Assembly (NCBI GenBank): GCA_020740775.1
Contig: JAHEWK010000014.1
Span: 1,860,001-1,924,000, forward strand
DNA length: 64,000 nucleotides
From: Ilyonectria destructans
Taxonomy: Eukaryota > Ascomycota > Sordariomycetes > Hypocreales > Nectriaceae
Reading direction: 5' to 3'
In this document: in pieces, positions 1 to 10,450 of the stretch
Layout of the letters: each line of letters starts with the position of its first letter
Position numbering within the stretch: the first letter of the stretch is position 1
The notes under the pieces: model-generated
The model's database searches: none
Seen by the model: the letters and a program-made list of their open reading frames with translations, nothing else
Told to the model about the DNA's origin: nothing
Translations under genes and position numbers: made by a program

Positions 1-796
1 ACACGCCTTCGGCCAGCATGATGTGGGTGTTCCTGCTGAGCCCGGGGGCACCTCGTGGCGCTAGGAGCCACCGGTCCAGGGCATTTTTCACATCATCGAC
101 GACATCGTTCGTGTCGAGGATAGAGTTGACAGCCGCTGTGCAGGCTTGATGCTGCTTCAAAATGCGCTCCTGTCCGACGGTGTCCACATAGGGATTTCCC
201 AGCCCAAAAAGCCCAGCGTGCTCACAATACTTGGTCGGGAAAACTTGGAAGGGGTTTCGGGCGTTCGGGGCAGCTGGGAGCCTGGGCGACTTTGAGGGCT
301 TTTCGGGGGCCTTGATACCCTTCTCCCTGGCGGCCAGGGACTTCAGGCGCAACTCGTCGAACCTCTTGGATGTCGGCTCCTCCGGTTCGGGATGTGGCTC
401 GCTAACCGACGGCCAGCAGGGTGCCTCGTCGAGACTCGAAACTGTCAAGGGATTATTAGTATCCATCGCGAAGTCAAAAAAGTAGAACTTACACCAGCGT
501 TCCCAGATCAGCCTATCGACGCTGAACTCGAAGGTCTTAGCCTGGATCGTTTCAACACCCTCAGAAACAAGTCGGTCCGCCACTTGAACCTCAGCTTCTC
601 GACGAAGCTGGTCTATCGCTGCGCGGAAGTCCGGGACGGGGACCATCCAGTCGAGGTAGGCGTGCATGTAGCGACGCCTTTGGCCCAAATTTGGCCTGTC
701 GCCAACCCATGGCACAGAGAATATGCGGCTGGGCAGTCTGCTGTGCGAGGGCTGGTCTCGGGGAGGGAATCTCTCGTAATCGGTGTTGGAACCCAT
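1..796 (-). CDS. Partial gene of unknown function, 3' end outside the window
   Basis: An open frame starts at the ATG at 796 and stays open to base 1, so only the first ~248 codons are visible. A 51-nt intron is likely at 442-492: donor GTAAGT, branch-like ACTAAT, acceptor GACAG. It is a multiple of three without stops, so the frame is open whether or not it is spliced. The start (MGSNTDYERFPPRD) is hydrophilic and followed by a helical stretch rich in Arg, Glu and Gln, then a Pro/Glu/Lys-rich linker and a segment with FGLGNPYVDTVGQ. I recognise no domain, signal peptide or membrane segment. It lies beside an AT-rich satellite and decayed SNF2 copies, so it may be an accessory gene. Coding status is well supported by length; function is unknown. 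Confidence 0.65.
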   Translation of the reverse strand, partial: MGSNTDYERFPPRDQPSHSRLPSRIFSVPWVGDRPNLGQRRRYMHAYLDWMVPVPDFRAAIDQLRREAEVQVADRLVSEGVETIQAKTFEFSVDRLIWERWCKFYFFDFAMDTNNPLTVSSLDEAPCWPSVSEPHPEPEEPTSKRFDELRLKSLAAREKGIKAPEKPSKSPRLPAAPNARNPFQVFPTKYCEHAGLFGLGNPYVDTVGQERILKQHQACTAAVNSILDTNDVVDDVKNALDRWLLAPRGAPGLSRNTHIMLAEGV

Positions 797-1189
797 GGCT
801 AGTAAATGCGATGGTGTTGATTGATGATGTTTGTGGTGAGTCTCATTGACTGTCACTAAGTGCACGGAATGAGGTAGTGAATTGGGGAGAAATGTTTGCG
901 ACTCTTGCCGGCTACCTGACACTGCCAACGTACCCAAGGTACACTAATGACCGCAAACATGGTACCTAAATTCAGGTGGTAAACAAAGAATCACTGCAAC
1001 TTTGCAACTCTGCAAACACAAAAACTTGATGCTCCATGCCGAAAACCCGAATCATGGACCAACAACCCATACAAAGGTACGGAAGCTTAGTCGCAAGCTG
1101 GCATCGCCGTCCCCTTGCGATCACGACACGAAATAGGGTCTCCTCCTGGGGCCCGCCGCTATAAATTACAGCACTTCTATAAATTTAAT
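797..1189. other. Intergenic, upstream of the partial gene
   Basis: This stretch has no convincing coding frame. It is the presumed promoter and 5' leader of the minus-strand gene starting at 796. Base composition becomes sharply AT-rich from about 1165 onward. Confidence 0.4.
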
Positions 1190-2180
1190 TTTCCTTAAAA
1201 TATAATCTGAAGTAACCCTTTAGATCTTTAATATTATTGCTATTTATACTACCTCTAATTAATATAGTATTATTAGAAGGAATAATAAGCCAGTTTAAAT
1301 ATTTATATTAGAATAAAGCTGCTTACTATTAAGTAATTAATACAGTATTATTAGGAGGAATAGTAAGCCAGTTTAAATACTTATATTGGAATTAGCTACT
1401 TAATATAAAGTAATTAAAACGGTGTTATTAGAAGGAATAGCAAGCCAGTTTAAATATTTATATTGGAATAACAGTATTGTTTAAGTAATAGCTAGTAACT
1501 TCAAACTAAAATAGTATTATTTAAAGTAATAGCTAGGTACTTTAAATAAGTATCTTTAAATTCAGCTAAAAATAGTTAAAAAGTATTATTTAAAGGAATA
1601 GCTGGATATTTTAAACATACATACTTAAATTCAGCTAAAGATAATTAAAACTATATTATTTAAAGTAATTACTAGGTATTTTAAATAAGCTAAAGATAAT
1701 TTAGAAAGGTATGTTTAAATCCAGCTAAGGATGATTCAGAAAGGTGTGTTTGAATTCAGTAAAGGGAAATTAAAACAGGTATGTTTGAATTCAGCTAAGG
1801 ATAATTTAAACAGGTATATTTGAATTCATCTAAGGATAATTAAATAGTTGTATTATAAGGTTCTTATATCTCTTTACGATATGTAAATAAGTATGTATAG
1901 CTGGAAATATTTGTTTTTGGGATTTGTGTTATTTTTTGCACCATGTTAAATCAGAAACTACAAATAGTAGCATTGGAATTTAATAGCATCCAATTCACAC
2001 ACTCATGTTGGAAGTAACCTAAATTAGAGATTTTAAATAGTTACGTTGGAATCTAATAGCATCTAATTTACACACTCATGTTGGAAGTAACCTTACTGAG
2101 ACTGTTTTGGAGTCTATTTAATAAACTCAAACAGTTCTATTGGAATCCAATAGCATCTAATTCATATAGTCAAGTTGGAA
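1190..2180. repeat. AT-rich tandem satellite, probably RIP-mutated
   Basis: About 1 kb of strongly AT-rich sequence is made of diverged tandem units. Near 1265, 1343 and 1420 a unit containing GCCAGTTTAAATA recurs with spacings of 78 and 77 bases. From 1530 to 1850 a second form with AATTCAGCTAAGGATAA recurs at roughly 45-75 bases. From 1965 to 2180 a third form, TTGGAA followed by TAATAGCATC or GTAACC, recurs about every 38-42 bases. The 78-base period is close to two 39-base units, so all three may come from one ancestor. Paired copies differ by CA-to-TA changes (TCAAACAG against TTAAATAG), which is the RIP signature. No protein frame is present. Confidence 0.75.
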
Positions 2181-2356
2181 TCCTCTCCACTTCGAGAGCT
2201 CAGGACTTTCCTTTCTTCTTCGAACATTCTTGTTCACACTAGAACTCCTGAGTTCACCCTTTCTCCTTCCCTTTTCAACACCACTAACTGCCGCAGCATT
2301 CTCTGTCACAATGTCCACTCACCCTGTCGCCTCGCTTCTTTCTTGCAGGCTCTGGA

Positions 2357-2707
2357 ATGATTATCCATGCTCTTCACACCAAGGAAGCGGTTTGGGTCAA
2401 GCGCCCTGATGATGGCCTTCAGCATATTCTTATTGTCCCCCCGGCTCTCTCGAACAAATACGCCAAGATCCCACGTCCTCCCAACGCGTACATTCTGTAC
2501 CGCCGGGACCGTCACCGCTACATCAAACTTGGTCAGCCTGGGATCCACAACAATGAGATTTGTGAGTATTGTGCCTTCGCATCCGAGAGACGTCGCCGCC
2601 GAGTTGCGCAGGAGACTGCTGAATCGGAAACCGCATTGGCAGCTGTTACTGTTGATGCTTCTCAAGCCATGCCGGTCCCTCCACCTCCCAACGCTGAGGC
2701 TTCTTGA
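2357..2707 (+). pseudogene. Truncated MAT-type HMG-box (MATA_HMG) protein remnant
   Basis: The frame carries the first half of a mating-type HMG box: KIPRPPNAYILYRRDRHRY, then LGQPGIHNNEI, as in MAT1-2-1 proteins. It is preceded by VWVKRPDDGLQHILIVPP, which also resembles MAT1-2-1. After NNEI, where this family usually has an intron, a GTGAGT donor is present, but helix 3 of the box is absent. The frame instead runs into SERRRRRVAQETAES and a Pro/Ala tail ending at 2707, like the basic flank normally found after the box. An internal deletion explains this best. An ATG at 2311 lies upstream in another frame. The remnant sits against the AT-rich satellite, so it is likely a decayed duplicate rather than the active mating-type gene. 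Sex-determining function is not claimed. Confidence 0.55.
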
Positions 2708-3262
2708 AGCCTCTGGTTCTCGGTATATCCGTCATCGAAGGTGAAAAGGGCAAGAGTACATTCTTAAACCGGTTTGCGCTCTATATGTGCCCAAGAGCGG
2801 CGTGGATGTGGTTGTAACCATCACCGAAGGCGACCAAGCCCGGCAAGCGGCCGTGGAGCAGGGTATCGAGGAATGGGATATGATGAATGTCTTGGGTGGT
2901 TGTGGCTCTCCTTCCTGAAGCTTGCACGGATGGCAGCGCTCTCCTTTTGGATAACGGCTGTTGGTGGACCCGAGGTCGGACCCTTGTTCCGACTTGTCCC
3001 GCTTTACGCCTGACTAGCTAGGCATACGGGACAGAGGTGATCGCCCTTGCGACACACTGTCTGTCACACTTACAGTTCGTCAGGTCCTAGCATCGTCCCT
3101 GTGATTCCACGAGATGCTCCCTCCCAGACACTAATTAAACTGAAGATACCCAAAGGCCTGTCACATTATGTTCATCAACACCATCGAATTGATCCAACTA
3201 GCTACAGCTCAAATTACTGCTGCTACACAGCCATTTCCATTACGTACACGATCTCTCAGAGA
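2708..3262 (+). other. Coding-like fragment, then empty sequence
   Basis: From about 2770 to 2920 one plus-strand frame reads VPKSGVDVVVTITEGDQARQ and on to a stop at 2918-2920. Its composition is protein-like but it has no start codon and no recognised family. It could be the tail of a decayed neighbour of the HMG remnant. I see nothing supportable from 2921 to 3262, which is the 3' flank of the convergent SNF2-type gene. Confidence 0.25.
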
Positions 3263-6200
3263 TCACTTGCCTCCCTTAAAGACAGCGAAATCATCATCAT
3301 TAAGCTCCCCATCAATCAGCACATCATCCACAGTCTTGGCACGCTTCTGCACCTCGTCCTTCTCTGGCCCTGCCTTGCGCTTTTTCGATACAGTCTCAAA
3401 GTCAGCCCCAGCATCGTCAGGAAGAGAAGTGGGCTGGAGAGTGAATGCCGTCATGTCCACATTCTCATCCATCGTCTGGTCATCCATCATCTCGTCGTCA
3501 TCTGACTGCTCATCATCATCATCATCCTCCTGGCGTCGGATGCGTCTCACAGTCCGAGTCCTTGGGGCGTTTGGAGTGAGATTTGTCCTTTCGAGACGCT
3601 CTGACATTACCGTCACATCAGGGCTCTTAGGCTCATCCTCCTCCTCCAAGTTTTCGCCCAAGCTATCCGTGTCGTCGTCGATCAACTGGGTGGACTTGGG
3701 TACCTTTTGGACCTTTCGAGAACGTCGTGCCTCGAGAAGTTTGGCCCGCTTCTCATCCTCTTCCGCTTGCTTCGACTCCTCATCCGCAATCGCCTTGTCG
3801 CACATGTTCTTAACAACGGCCCAAACCTCTTTTCTGACAGAGTCATTACTCAAGGCAAGTTTCAGTCGATCGGTAGTAATCGTAGACAACTCTGCCAGCG
3901 CGCAGCAGGTAGAGGAAATATGCATATCCAGGTTGTTCCACAGCTCAACATCGATGGACTTGGTTGCTAGAACAGTCTTGGCGACAATACTGAAGATGTG
4001 ACCAAGACGAACAGAGTAGTTACTGTGATAGTCGAAAGTCTTTTGATGCAAGTCGTGTTGGACTGTCCAGGCGTAGCGATTAAAGTCTTGTCTCCAGCAA
4101 CTCCGAATGGCCTCGTAGATGCAAATCTCGCGGATTGCATCGTCCAAGGTGGAAGGGAGTGCCACTTCAGCCGAAAGCTGTACCGCCCACTTGGTAATGC
4201 ACATCCTCTCAATCTCGTCATGGTAAGATGACCCTACCTTGAGCAAGTACCAGACCACCGCTTTGTCTTGATCGATCCGCACAAGTCGGGAGATAGCTTG
4301 CTCCATTTTTTGGGCATTGAGATGCCAAGAGATGAAGATACCAGTGGAGCACTGATGATGGAGATTGACACCAGTAGCCATTTGATTGATGTTGGCGACA
4401 AAGATGTGGAATCCAGAACTCTCGCTGTTCCACTGTGAAACAATGCGATCCTTGTCGGCAGCTTTGTCGGACGATCGACAGGTGCCCACAATGTACCCGG
4501 CCATTGTGAGGAAGGCGACTGTGATTCTGCTTACAATTAGCCTTCTGTTCTAGGCTGCGTGGGCAATTCAAACATGACTGCAGGAGCTATTTGAACAAGG
4601 CTGTGTAAGTTCAGTCAGGCCTGCTGGAGGCGGTCCAAACAGTCCCGTTTGAAGCAAACTAGAGCCTGCCATAGCAACTCGAACTGTACCGTTCGAAGCA
4701 AGTCATTTCAGACAGTTCGAGGCGGTTCAAACAAGACCGTTTGAGTCGGCCTCACACGCGCTTGTCCGAACCGCCAGTCAATGTTCTCCCGCAGTCATGT
4801 TCGAAGTCCCCTTGCACGGATTGGAGCTGGGTTTCTGGGGTAATACTTACTGCTGCACCCAAGGGGTATCCACAAACAAAAGCAGTCGCTGCTTCTTCTC
4901 TCGAACATGGTGAAATGCCAGTCGCAACACTCGTGTGATCGTAGGCGACCTGGATCCCAGCCAGTAGAGGAATGACACTCGATCCATCGGGGCCAACATG
5001 CAGGGATCGGTCTTGACATGGTGGTAAAAGTACGTAAGGCCGCCGTTGGTATCCGTCGCAATCAGATTTTCCACCTGTGCCAGTCCAATGATGGGCTGGT
5101 CGTCCCCCTTCGCATTGTCGTGGCGAATGTATCGCAGACGTTTCAAGACAGCAGTCGAATCTCCAGCAATCTTCTCAAAGGCATTGTCGGGGTTCATGAG
5201 GGTCCAGTTCCGTGGGTCAAAGGAAACCAAAACACTCTCTCGATGCGCTGCAAATACTGCGCTGGTGTCTTCCATCCTGCTGAATGCTTGTCGGCTCAGC
5301 TTCTTGTCGATTTCATGTGTTCGAGTAGCCCAGTCCAATTCCTCCACACGTACCGAGACGGGGGGGAGGCTTTCGCCAGGATAACTCGAGGTGCCGTCGG
5401 GAAGTGTCATCTTTGTCGTGAGGAGTCGATGGACCTGGGTCTGCAGGAAAATTGGCTTAACCACCAGCTTGGAGAATGTCGTACCCCATCCAATGCTTCG
5501 TCCCGTGGCGCGGTAGAGGCGAGGGCAGAAGATCCACAGTCGTGCGAGTTGAGAATCCCACTTTGCCTTGAGCTCGGCAACCCCATCAGCATCCTCTGGC
5601 AGTGAAAACAAACCCCTTGTGGTGCCGCCTTCAAGTATATTCTCCTCCAAGTCTGGATTGTAACTTGGGTCGTACAAACCAGGAAGCCACCCCAAGGTAC
5701 TGAGGTCCTGGGACCAAGTGACCCCAAATGCCGACCACATCAGATCGAGTGGAACAATAAGATCTCGAAGAGACCCTGCCAGTGGTGTGCCGGTTACCTA
5801 CACCAGGCTTCTCCATCGCAACATCTTGAGCATCTGATGATAGGCCCCATTCTCCCGCTTTGCATTCTGAGCTTCGTCGACAATCAAAAACTCAAAGTCT
5901 GCGTGGCGCAAAAGACTCTCGACGCCTTCGTACCAGAAACGCTTGCCGTCTGCCTGTCGAGTTGAATCAGGTGGGAGAACCTCGATGTTTTCTTCGGCCA
6001 CCGCGCCCCGTGCGAACCTGCGGATGTGACCCTTTGAATCGTCGGGCAATTCCTCTGGTTGAGAAAGCCAAACAAACTTATCCTCTCGTCGTTCAGTAGT
6101 CCTCGTCGACCAAGTCGGGAAAGTCGTGAGGATAATGGTGCGAGCAGTGGCGGGATCCGAGGAATTCTTGCGTAGCTGTCGCAGCTTGTTGCCCAGGTTC

Positions 6201-8617
6201 TTCGACTCGACAACATTGGCAGTCTTGTCCACAAAGTCGTAGCGACCCCCGTAATAGACGAGGATCTCTAGATCCTTCAATTGATCACGAGCCTCCTTGA
6301 AAGTCTGACAGATCGAGGAAACTGGCACCACGACCAGTGAATGTCGATACGGGAGAAGACCTTCCGTCTTCGAGGCGTTGTAGGTTTCCCTCGCCTTGGC
6401 CGCAAGAACAACAGTAGCAAGAAAGATTTTGGTCTTGCCTGTACCCATCTCATTGGATAGAAGGGTATGCTTGTATGGCCCTTGAGATCGTTCAACAATG
6501 GTGGTGGTATCTAGAAAGAATTAGTCAATGGGTCAAGCGCCAAGAGAGTTCAAGCAAGCTTGTGCAAAGTGTGAGGGATTTGGATAGGAATGGGTAAAGA
6601 ACATGCGTGTGGGAGGGGAAACGTACCCATTACTTGATGAGGCTTGAAGCCTTGAACAGCTGAGCCAGTGTACAGCTTGAGCTCTGGGAATGGCGTAAAC
6701 CCCCACTTGGCAGCCTGCTGCTTGAGATCGTTCGTATCAGCAGGTTGAAGGTCGGACATGAATTGAGTCAGGGCGTAGCGGTACGAAATGGTATCGACAA
6801 AGTCCTTTGTCGTCTCAGGATTGGTCGAGGTCGCATCGCCTGCGTTGGATACCTCCTGCTTGGCCATGAAGGTCTCCATCTTCTGCGATTCGATCTGGAA
6901 CCGGAAGTCGGTCAGGGTGAGGTCTACTGCCTTTGCCTCTGCTTCAAAGTCACGTTTTGGGTAGAGCGCTTCGAGCGCCGTCAGCAAGGTCACCATTGTG
7001 TCGTTGGTCAGCAGACATTGACTCTCTGCGTTCATCAGCTTCATCTTGGCCGCGATCCTGGCACTTTGGTTGGTGCTGCCAACACTCTCGAGTGCCAATG
7101 CGTGTGCGTCGATGGCATCCATACCTCTGAGAATCGGCCCGGATATGTCTTCTGGTTCATCCCTCTTTTGCTGAGACTTGGCCGCAGCCAGACGTAACTG
7201 AGCAACAGCGTGGTAGTTGAATCCTACCTCCTCGGCGGTTGCCTCGACATCGTTGTAGTCGAGTGTCGCACTGGCATAGCCGTTGAAGTATGTACCATCC
7301 GTCTTTTTTGGCACTCGGCCAAGGAGTGACAGGCAATTTCGTCCAGACCGGCGATCCATGGCTTTCCAGAGGAGGAGAACAGCCCGATTCAAATCCTCCA
7401 TCGAAAACTTGCCTCCAATTGTCGGCAAAACTCCACCGCTGCCTGGAGGCGTAGGGTACCGGCGGGGATAACTCCGAGTGGTTGAGTAAACCACGTCCTT
7501 GTTCCAAGTGACTGGTGCGAACATGAGAATCTGGATCGCATTGACCAAGATCGTAGCGCTGTTGTGAATGTTTTGCGGCTCGAATCTGTGATCGTTTGGG
7601 TCGACGTGTTGATGCAGGAGGATAACCAACGCGGGTTCCGTCAGATCTTTGACAATGGCATCCACAATTTTCCGAAGTACAGTGCTGTTGTGGTACAGGT
7701 TGACGATGTCGATTGGGGCAGGGTTGTCGATTCGAGTGTCGCTGTCAGGAATCTTTTCCACAGCATGGCGATAGGTCATGAGACGAGTCTTTGTCGGGCC
7801 ACCTGGCATGTCGCCAAGGTTGTTGAATGAGGTGGACAGAATCACCTGTTTGACAAAGGTGGAATTCCACTTTGCATCCATGATCCGTAGGACGGGAGCG
7901 ATGATATCACAGACTAAAAGTCGAGTATTAGCCAGCGAAAGGAGAATTGAACCCAGTTCGGATGAGCACGTATCAAGGAAAAGGCTGTAACTTCAAACAG
8001 GCGTGATTGAAGTATGCAACAATTCCCTCCAGCAACCCTGATGGAAGAGGCCAGCGCGAATGGACTTGAAACAGTCGTGTTGGAAGTGGCAAGAATTCGC
8101 AGTGGAAAGCCCAACGGGCATGCTTGAAGTGGGAAGAATGCTCACTTCGAGAGGTGAAATGACAGATATGTGAAAGATGCAACTCACCAACGGTATCACA
8201 AAAAGCAGTCATCGCAGCGGGGCTCGTGAAGTTGTTGTAAGACGCCAAGGCCACTTGATTCGTGAGCTGGGCGTTCCATTTGTGCTGGACAAAGATGTCC
8301 GGTGGGTAGTTGTACGACTGCCAAACCTTCCGATTGGCAAGACTGGCCCGTGTGACTTTTTCGTTGTTCACTGGGGCTGGGGTTTGGTGGAAGTCGCTGA
8401 CAATTGCCCAGGCAGGCAGTGTGACTGTCGATGGGAGCCGCTGCAAACACTTGTAGTCGAAGTTATTTCCCACAGCAGGACTTGCCTGTGGTGCTGAGGG
8501 CTTCGCCTTTGCCCGTGGTGCAGGCTTGGTCTTGGTCTTCGGCTCGCCCTCGTTCGATGTGCTCGGCGGGGTGATTGCCATGGCAGACCTTTGGTTCGAC
8601 GGAGGTGCGTCGGGCAA
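3263..8617 (-). CDS. SNF2-type DNA-dependent ATPase/helicase-like protein, interrupted by one in-frame TAG
   Basis: Exons 8617-8188, 7913-6627, 6510-4851 and 4526-3263 join to 1,547 codons; introns are 274, 116 and 324 nt with GTGAGT, GTACGT and GTAAGT donors. About 570 N-terminal residues have no known domain. The ATPase core follows: motif I NEMGTGKT (~593-600), motif II VDEAQ (~785, DEAQ in place of the usual DEAH/DEGH), motif III TGTPLAG (~811-817). The helicase C half has ATGVNLHHQ and the arginine-finger stretch AISRLVRIDQ. The tail is acidic (EDDDDDEQSDDDE) with basic patches, fitting a nuclear chromatin protein. A TAG at 5800-5798 stops the frame immediately before motif III; removing the six bases GTGTAG restores SLVTGTP. 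Every other exon and splice site is intact, so inactivation looks recent, or the stop is bypassed. It may be a pseudogene. Two other broken SNF2-like copies lie within 7 kb. Confidence 0.75.
4560..4760. repeat. Short-palindrome repeat array inside intron 3 of the SNF2-type gene
   Basis: The intron 4527-4850 holds several diverged copies of an interrupted palindrome: CCAAACAGTCCCGTTTGAAG near 4635, CGAACTGTACCGTTCGAAG near 4680 and TTCAAACAAGACCGTTTGA near 4726, with weaker copies at about 4570 and 4590. Spacing is about 44-48 bases. Each copy could form a small hairpin. The array accounts for the unusual intron length. Confidence 0.7.
7985..8160. repeat. Related palindromic repeat array inside intron 1 of the SNF2-type gene
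   Basis: The intron 7914-8187 contains CTTCAAACAGGCGTGATTGA near 7992, CTTGAAACAGTCGTGTTGGA near 8066 and a weaker GGCATGCTTGAAGTGGGAAG near 8117. These match the core of the array in intron 3 and of the AT-rich satellite. The 116-nt intron 2 lacks the motif. Confidence 0.65.
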
Positions 8618-9396
8618 CGGGTGATTCTGTACACTGCAGACGGGGTGGGGCGGTTAGGTATCGTGAAGGGTTTCCAAGGTGGTAGCTGTTCGCGATTGTC
8701 CATAAAGACTGAGTGACCGTACTTCGAGTCAGCAGTTGTGGCCAAGTGCATGGAGCGCGACGTACCTGGTGGGACAATGAGATTCGTAACACAAAGCTGT
8801 AGACTGCAGCAGGAAGATTTGAGTGCGGTTCCAACAGCCGGGCGCCAACGGCGCTCGATCAGGTGGGTGTGAAGTGGGACAAGAGAAGATGATGAAGAAG
8901 GAAGAAAGTTTGGCAAGGTCGGGGGTGACGAGAGATTCTCATAGTTAGGCCAGATTGTGTGCACGTGGCAGTAGGGCTAAGCCAAAAGCCCACTGACCCT
9001 AGCGCGTTCGTCAGGGCTTTCTTGAATTGGCAAACAATTGCTTCTGCAGTCTTGTTGGACTATTGGAGAACAAACCACAATATTGCAAACTTGGAAGGAT
9101 GTTTGCCATACCGACATGCGACAACATATGACAGCCCCACATACAATTTAGAGTGGGGTGGCGTCCATCGTTGTACTAGCGCCCCTGATCCACAACCTTA
9201 TCCTGTTACCCGCAATTCAGATCAGATGTGGCGCCACACCTGCCAAAACATGCGCCCGCTTACAACTTCACACAGGAATGTGTGAATGAGTTACTGAACA
9301 TCTTCACGCGCGTCTGCGCAAAGCTCGCGTTCATGTGACTCATACGGGATCAACCAGCCCGGACAGAAGCTAGGGTTAATATTAATCCGGTTCAAC
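8618..9396. other. Intergenic region between divergent SNF2-type gene and fragment
   Basis: No supportable coding frame is present. The first 300 bases are the promoter side of the minus-strand SNF2-type gene. Sequence just before 9397 reads into the paralogue fragment without a clear start, so the right part may be eroded gene sequence. Confidence 0.35.
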
Positions 9397-10450
9397 GTGG
9401 TGACAATCAGATCATCGGACAAAACACCAGAGCGGAATCACGTCGTTGCAGAGTGGAATAACCCGGATTCCAAGATTGAGATCTTCGTCGCCAACGTCAA
9501 CACGTTGGCGACGGGGTCAACATGCACATGTGTTGTTCAAAAGGGGTCTTTGTTTGTTGGCACCTTAATGGCGACATTATGCACCAGGGCTGCGCTCGCC
9601 TCATCAGAATTGGTCAGGACGAGACGGTTGAATGGGTGCTACTCAAGGTTCGCAACAGCTACCACGACAACCTGGAGAGAATGTGCGTCACCAAATGGGC
9701 CGTTCAACTGTCTGCCGAAATCGCCCTTCCAGACTGGGTGACGGACACTGTGAGGGAAATCTGCATCTACGAAACGATTAAGACCCACTGGCACCAAGGC
9801 TTCAACCGCGTGGCATGGAACATTGTTCGGGACATTGACGGCGGCGACTTTGAGTACCATGGTGAAAAGACGATCCGAATCGCCCACATTTGCTCGCTGA
9901 TTGCCAAGATGGTCTTGTATCTGACCAGTCTAGCCAATGAGGATGCCCGCATCAAAGAGCAAACCCGATACCGGAAGGAAACTGGTGACTCTCTGGCAGC
10001 AGCATGCGTCCGCGCCGGTTCCCGCCAGGATATGACTATTGAACGCCTGGAGGGTTTTCTCGCAGGCACCGAGGCCAAATCTACGCCGAGTTTTTGCCAG
10101 TCCTCGCCCGAGAAGTCACCCACGTCAAGAAGGACGAGGACACCGACGACCAAATCTCCAGCAGCTCTTGTAGAGGTCGACGTCAACGTCAGCAAATTAA
10201 GTCTGAAGAGATTGTGACCGACTCCGATCTGGAGGACGATGAGGTCCACGATGGTGACGATTTGGTTGCTAGCGACAACGAAGGTCCTGACATGGCGGAT
10301 GGAGACAACGAGGAGGCAGACGAGGCGTCTAGTGACGCGGGCGGGCAGATGCCAACTCCCCGCCCTTTCAAGTCTCACAAGACGCTGATCCCGGCGGACA
10401 CGGAAGATGATCAGGCCCACAGCGAGATTGGCACCGATACTGAGGATTAG
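9397..10450 (+). pseudogene. SNF2-type paralogue, C-terminal fragment with frameshifts
   Basis: The translation parallels the C-terminal third of the 3.3-8.6 kb gene but lies on the opposite strand. Shared blocks include the RSSDK start, ATGVN, CWHLNG, ARLIRIGQ (motif VI), VTKWAVQLSAE and REICIYE. The ATPase half is missing. At about 9513-9517 one G appears deleted from a G run (ACGGGGTCAAC), moving the frame between ATG and VNMHMCC. A second shift near 10075-10090 moves the reading into an acidic tail (EEIVTDSDLEDDEVHDGDD) ending in a stop at 10450. The acidic tail mirrors that of the larger gene. It is a 5'-truncated, frameshifted relic. Identity to the neighbour is only moderate, so it is an old duplicate rather than a fresh inversion. 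Confidence 0.75.
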
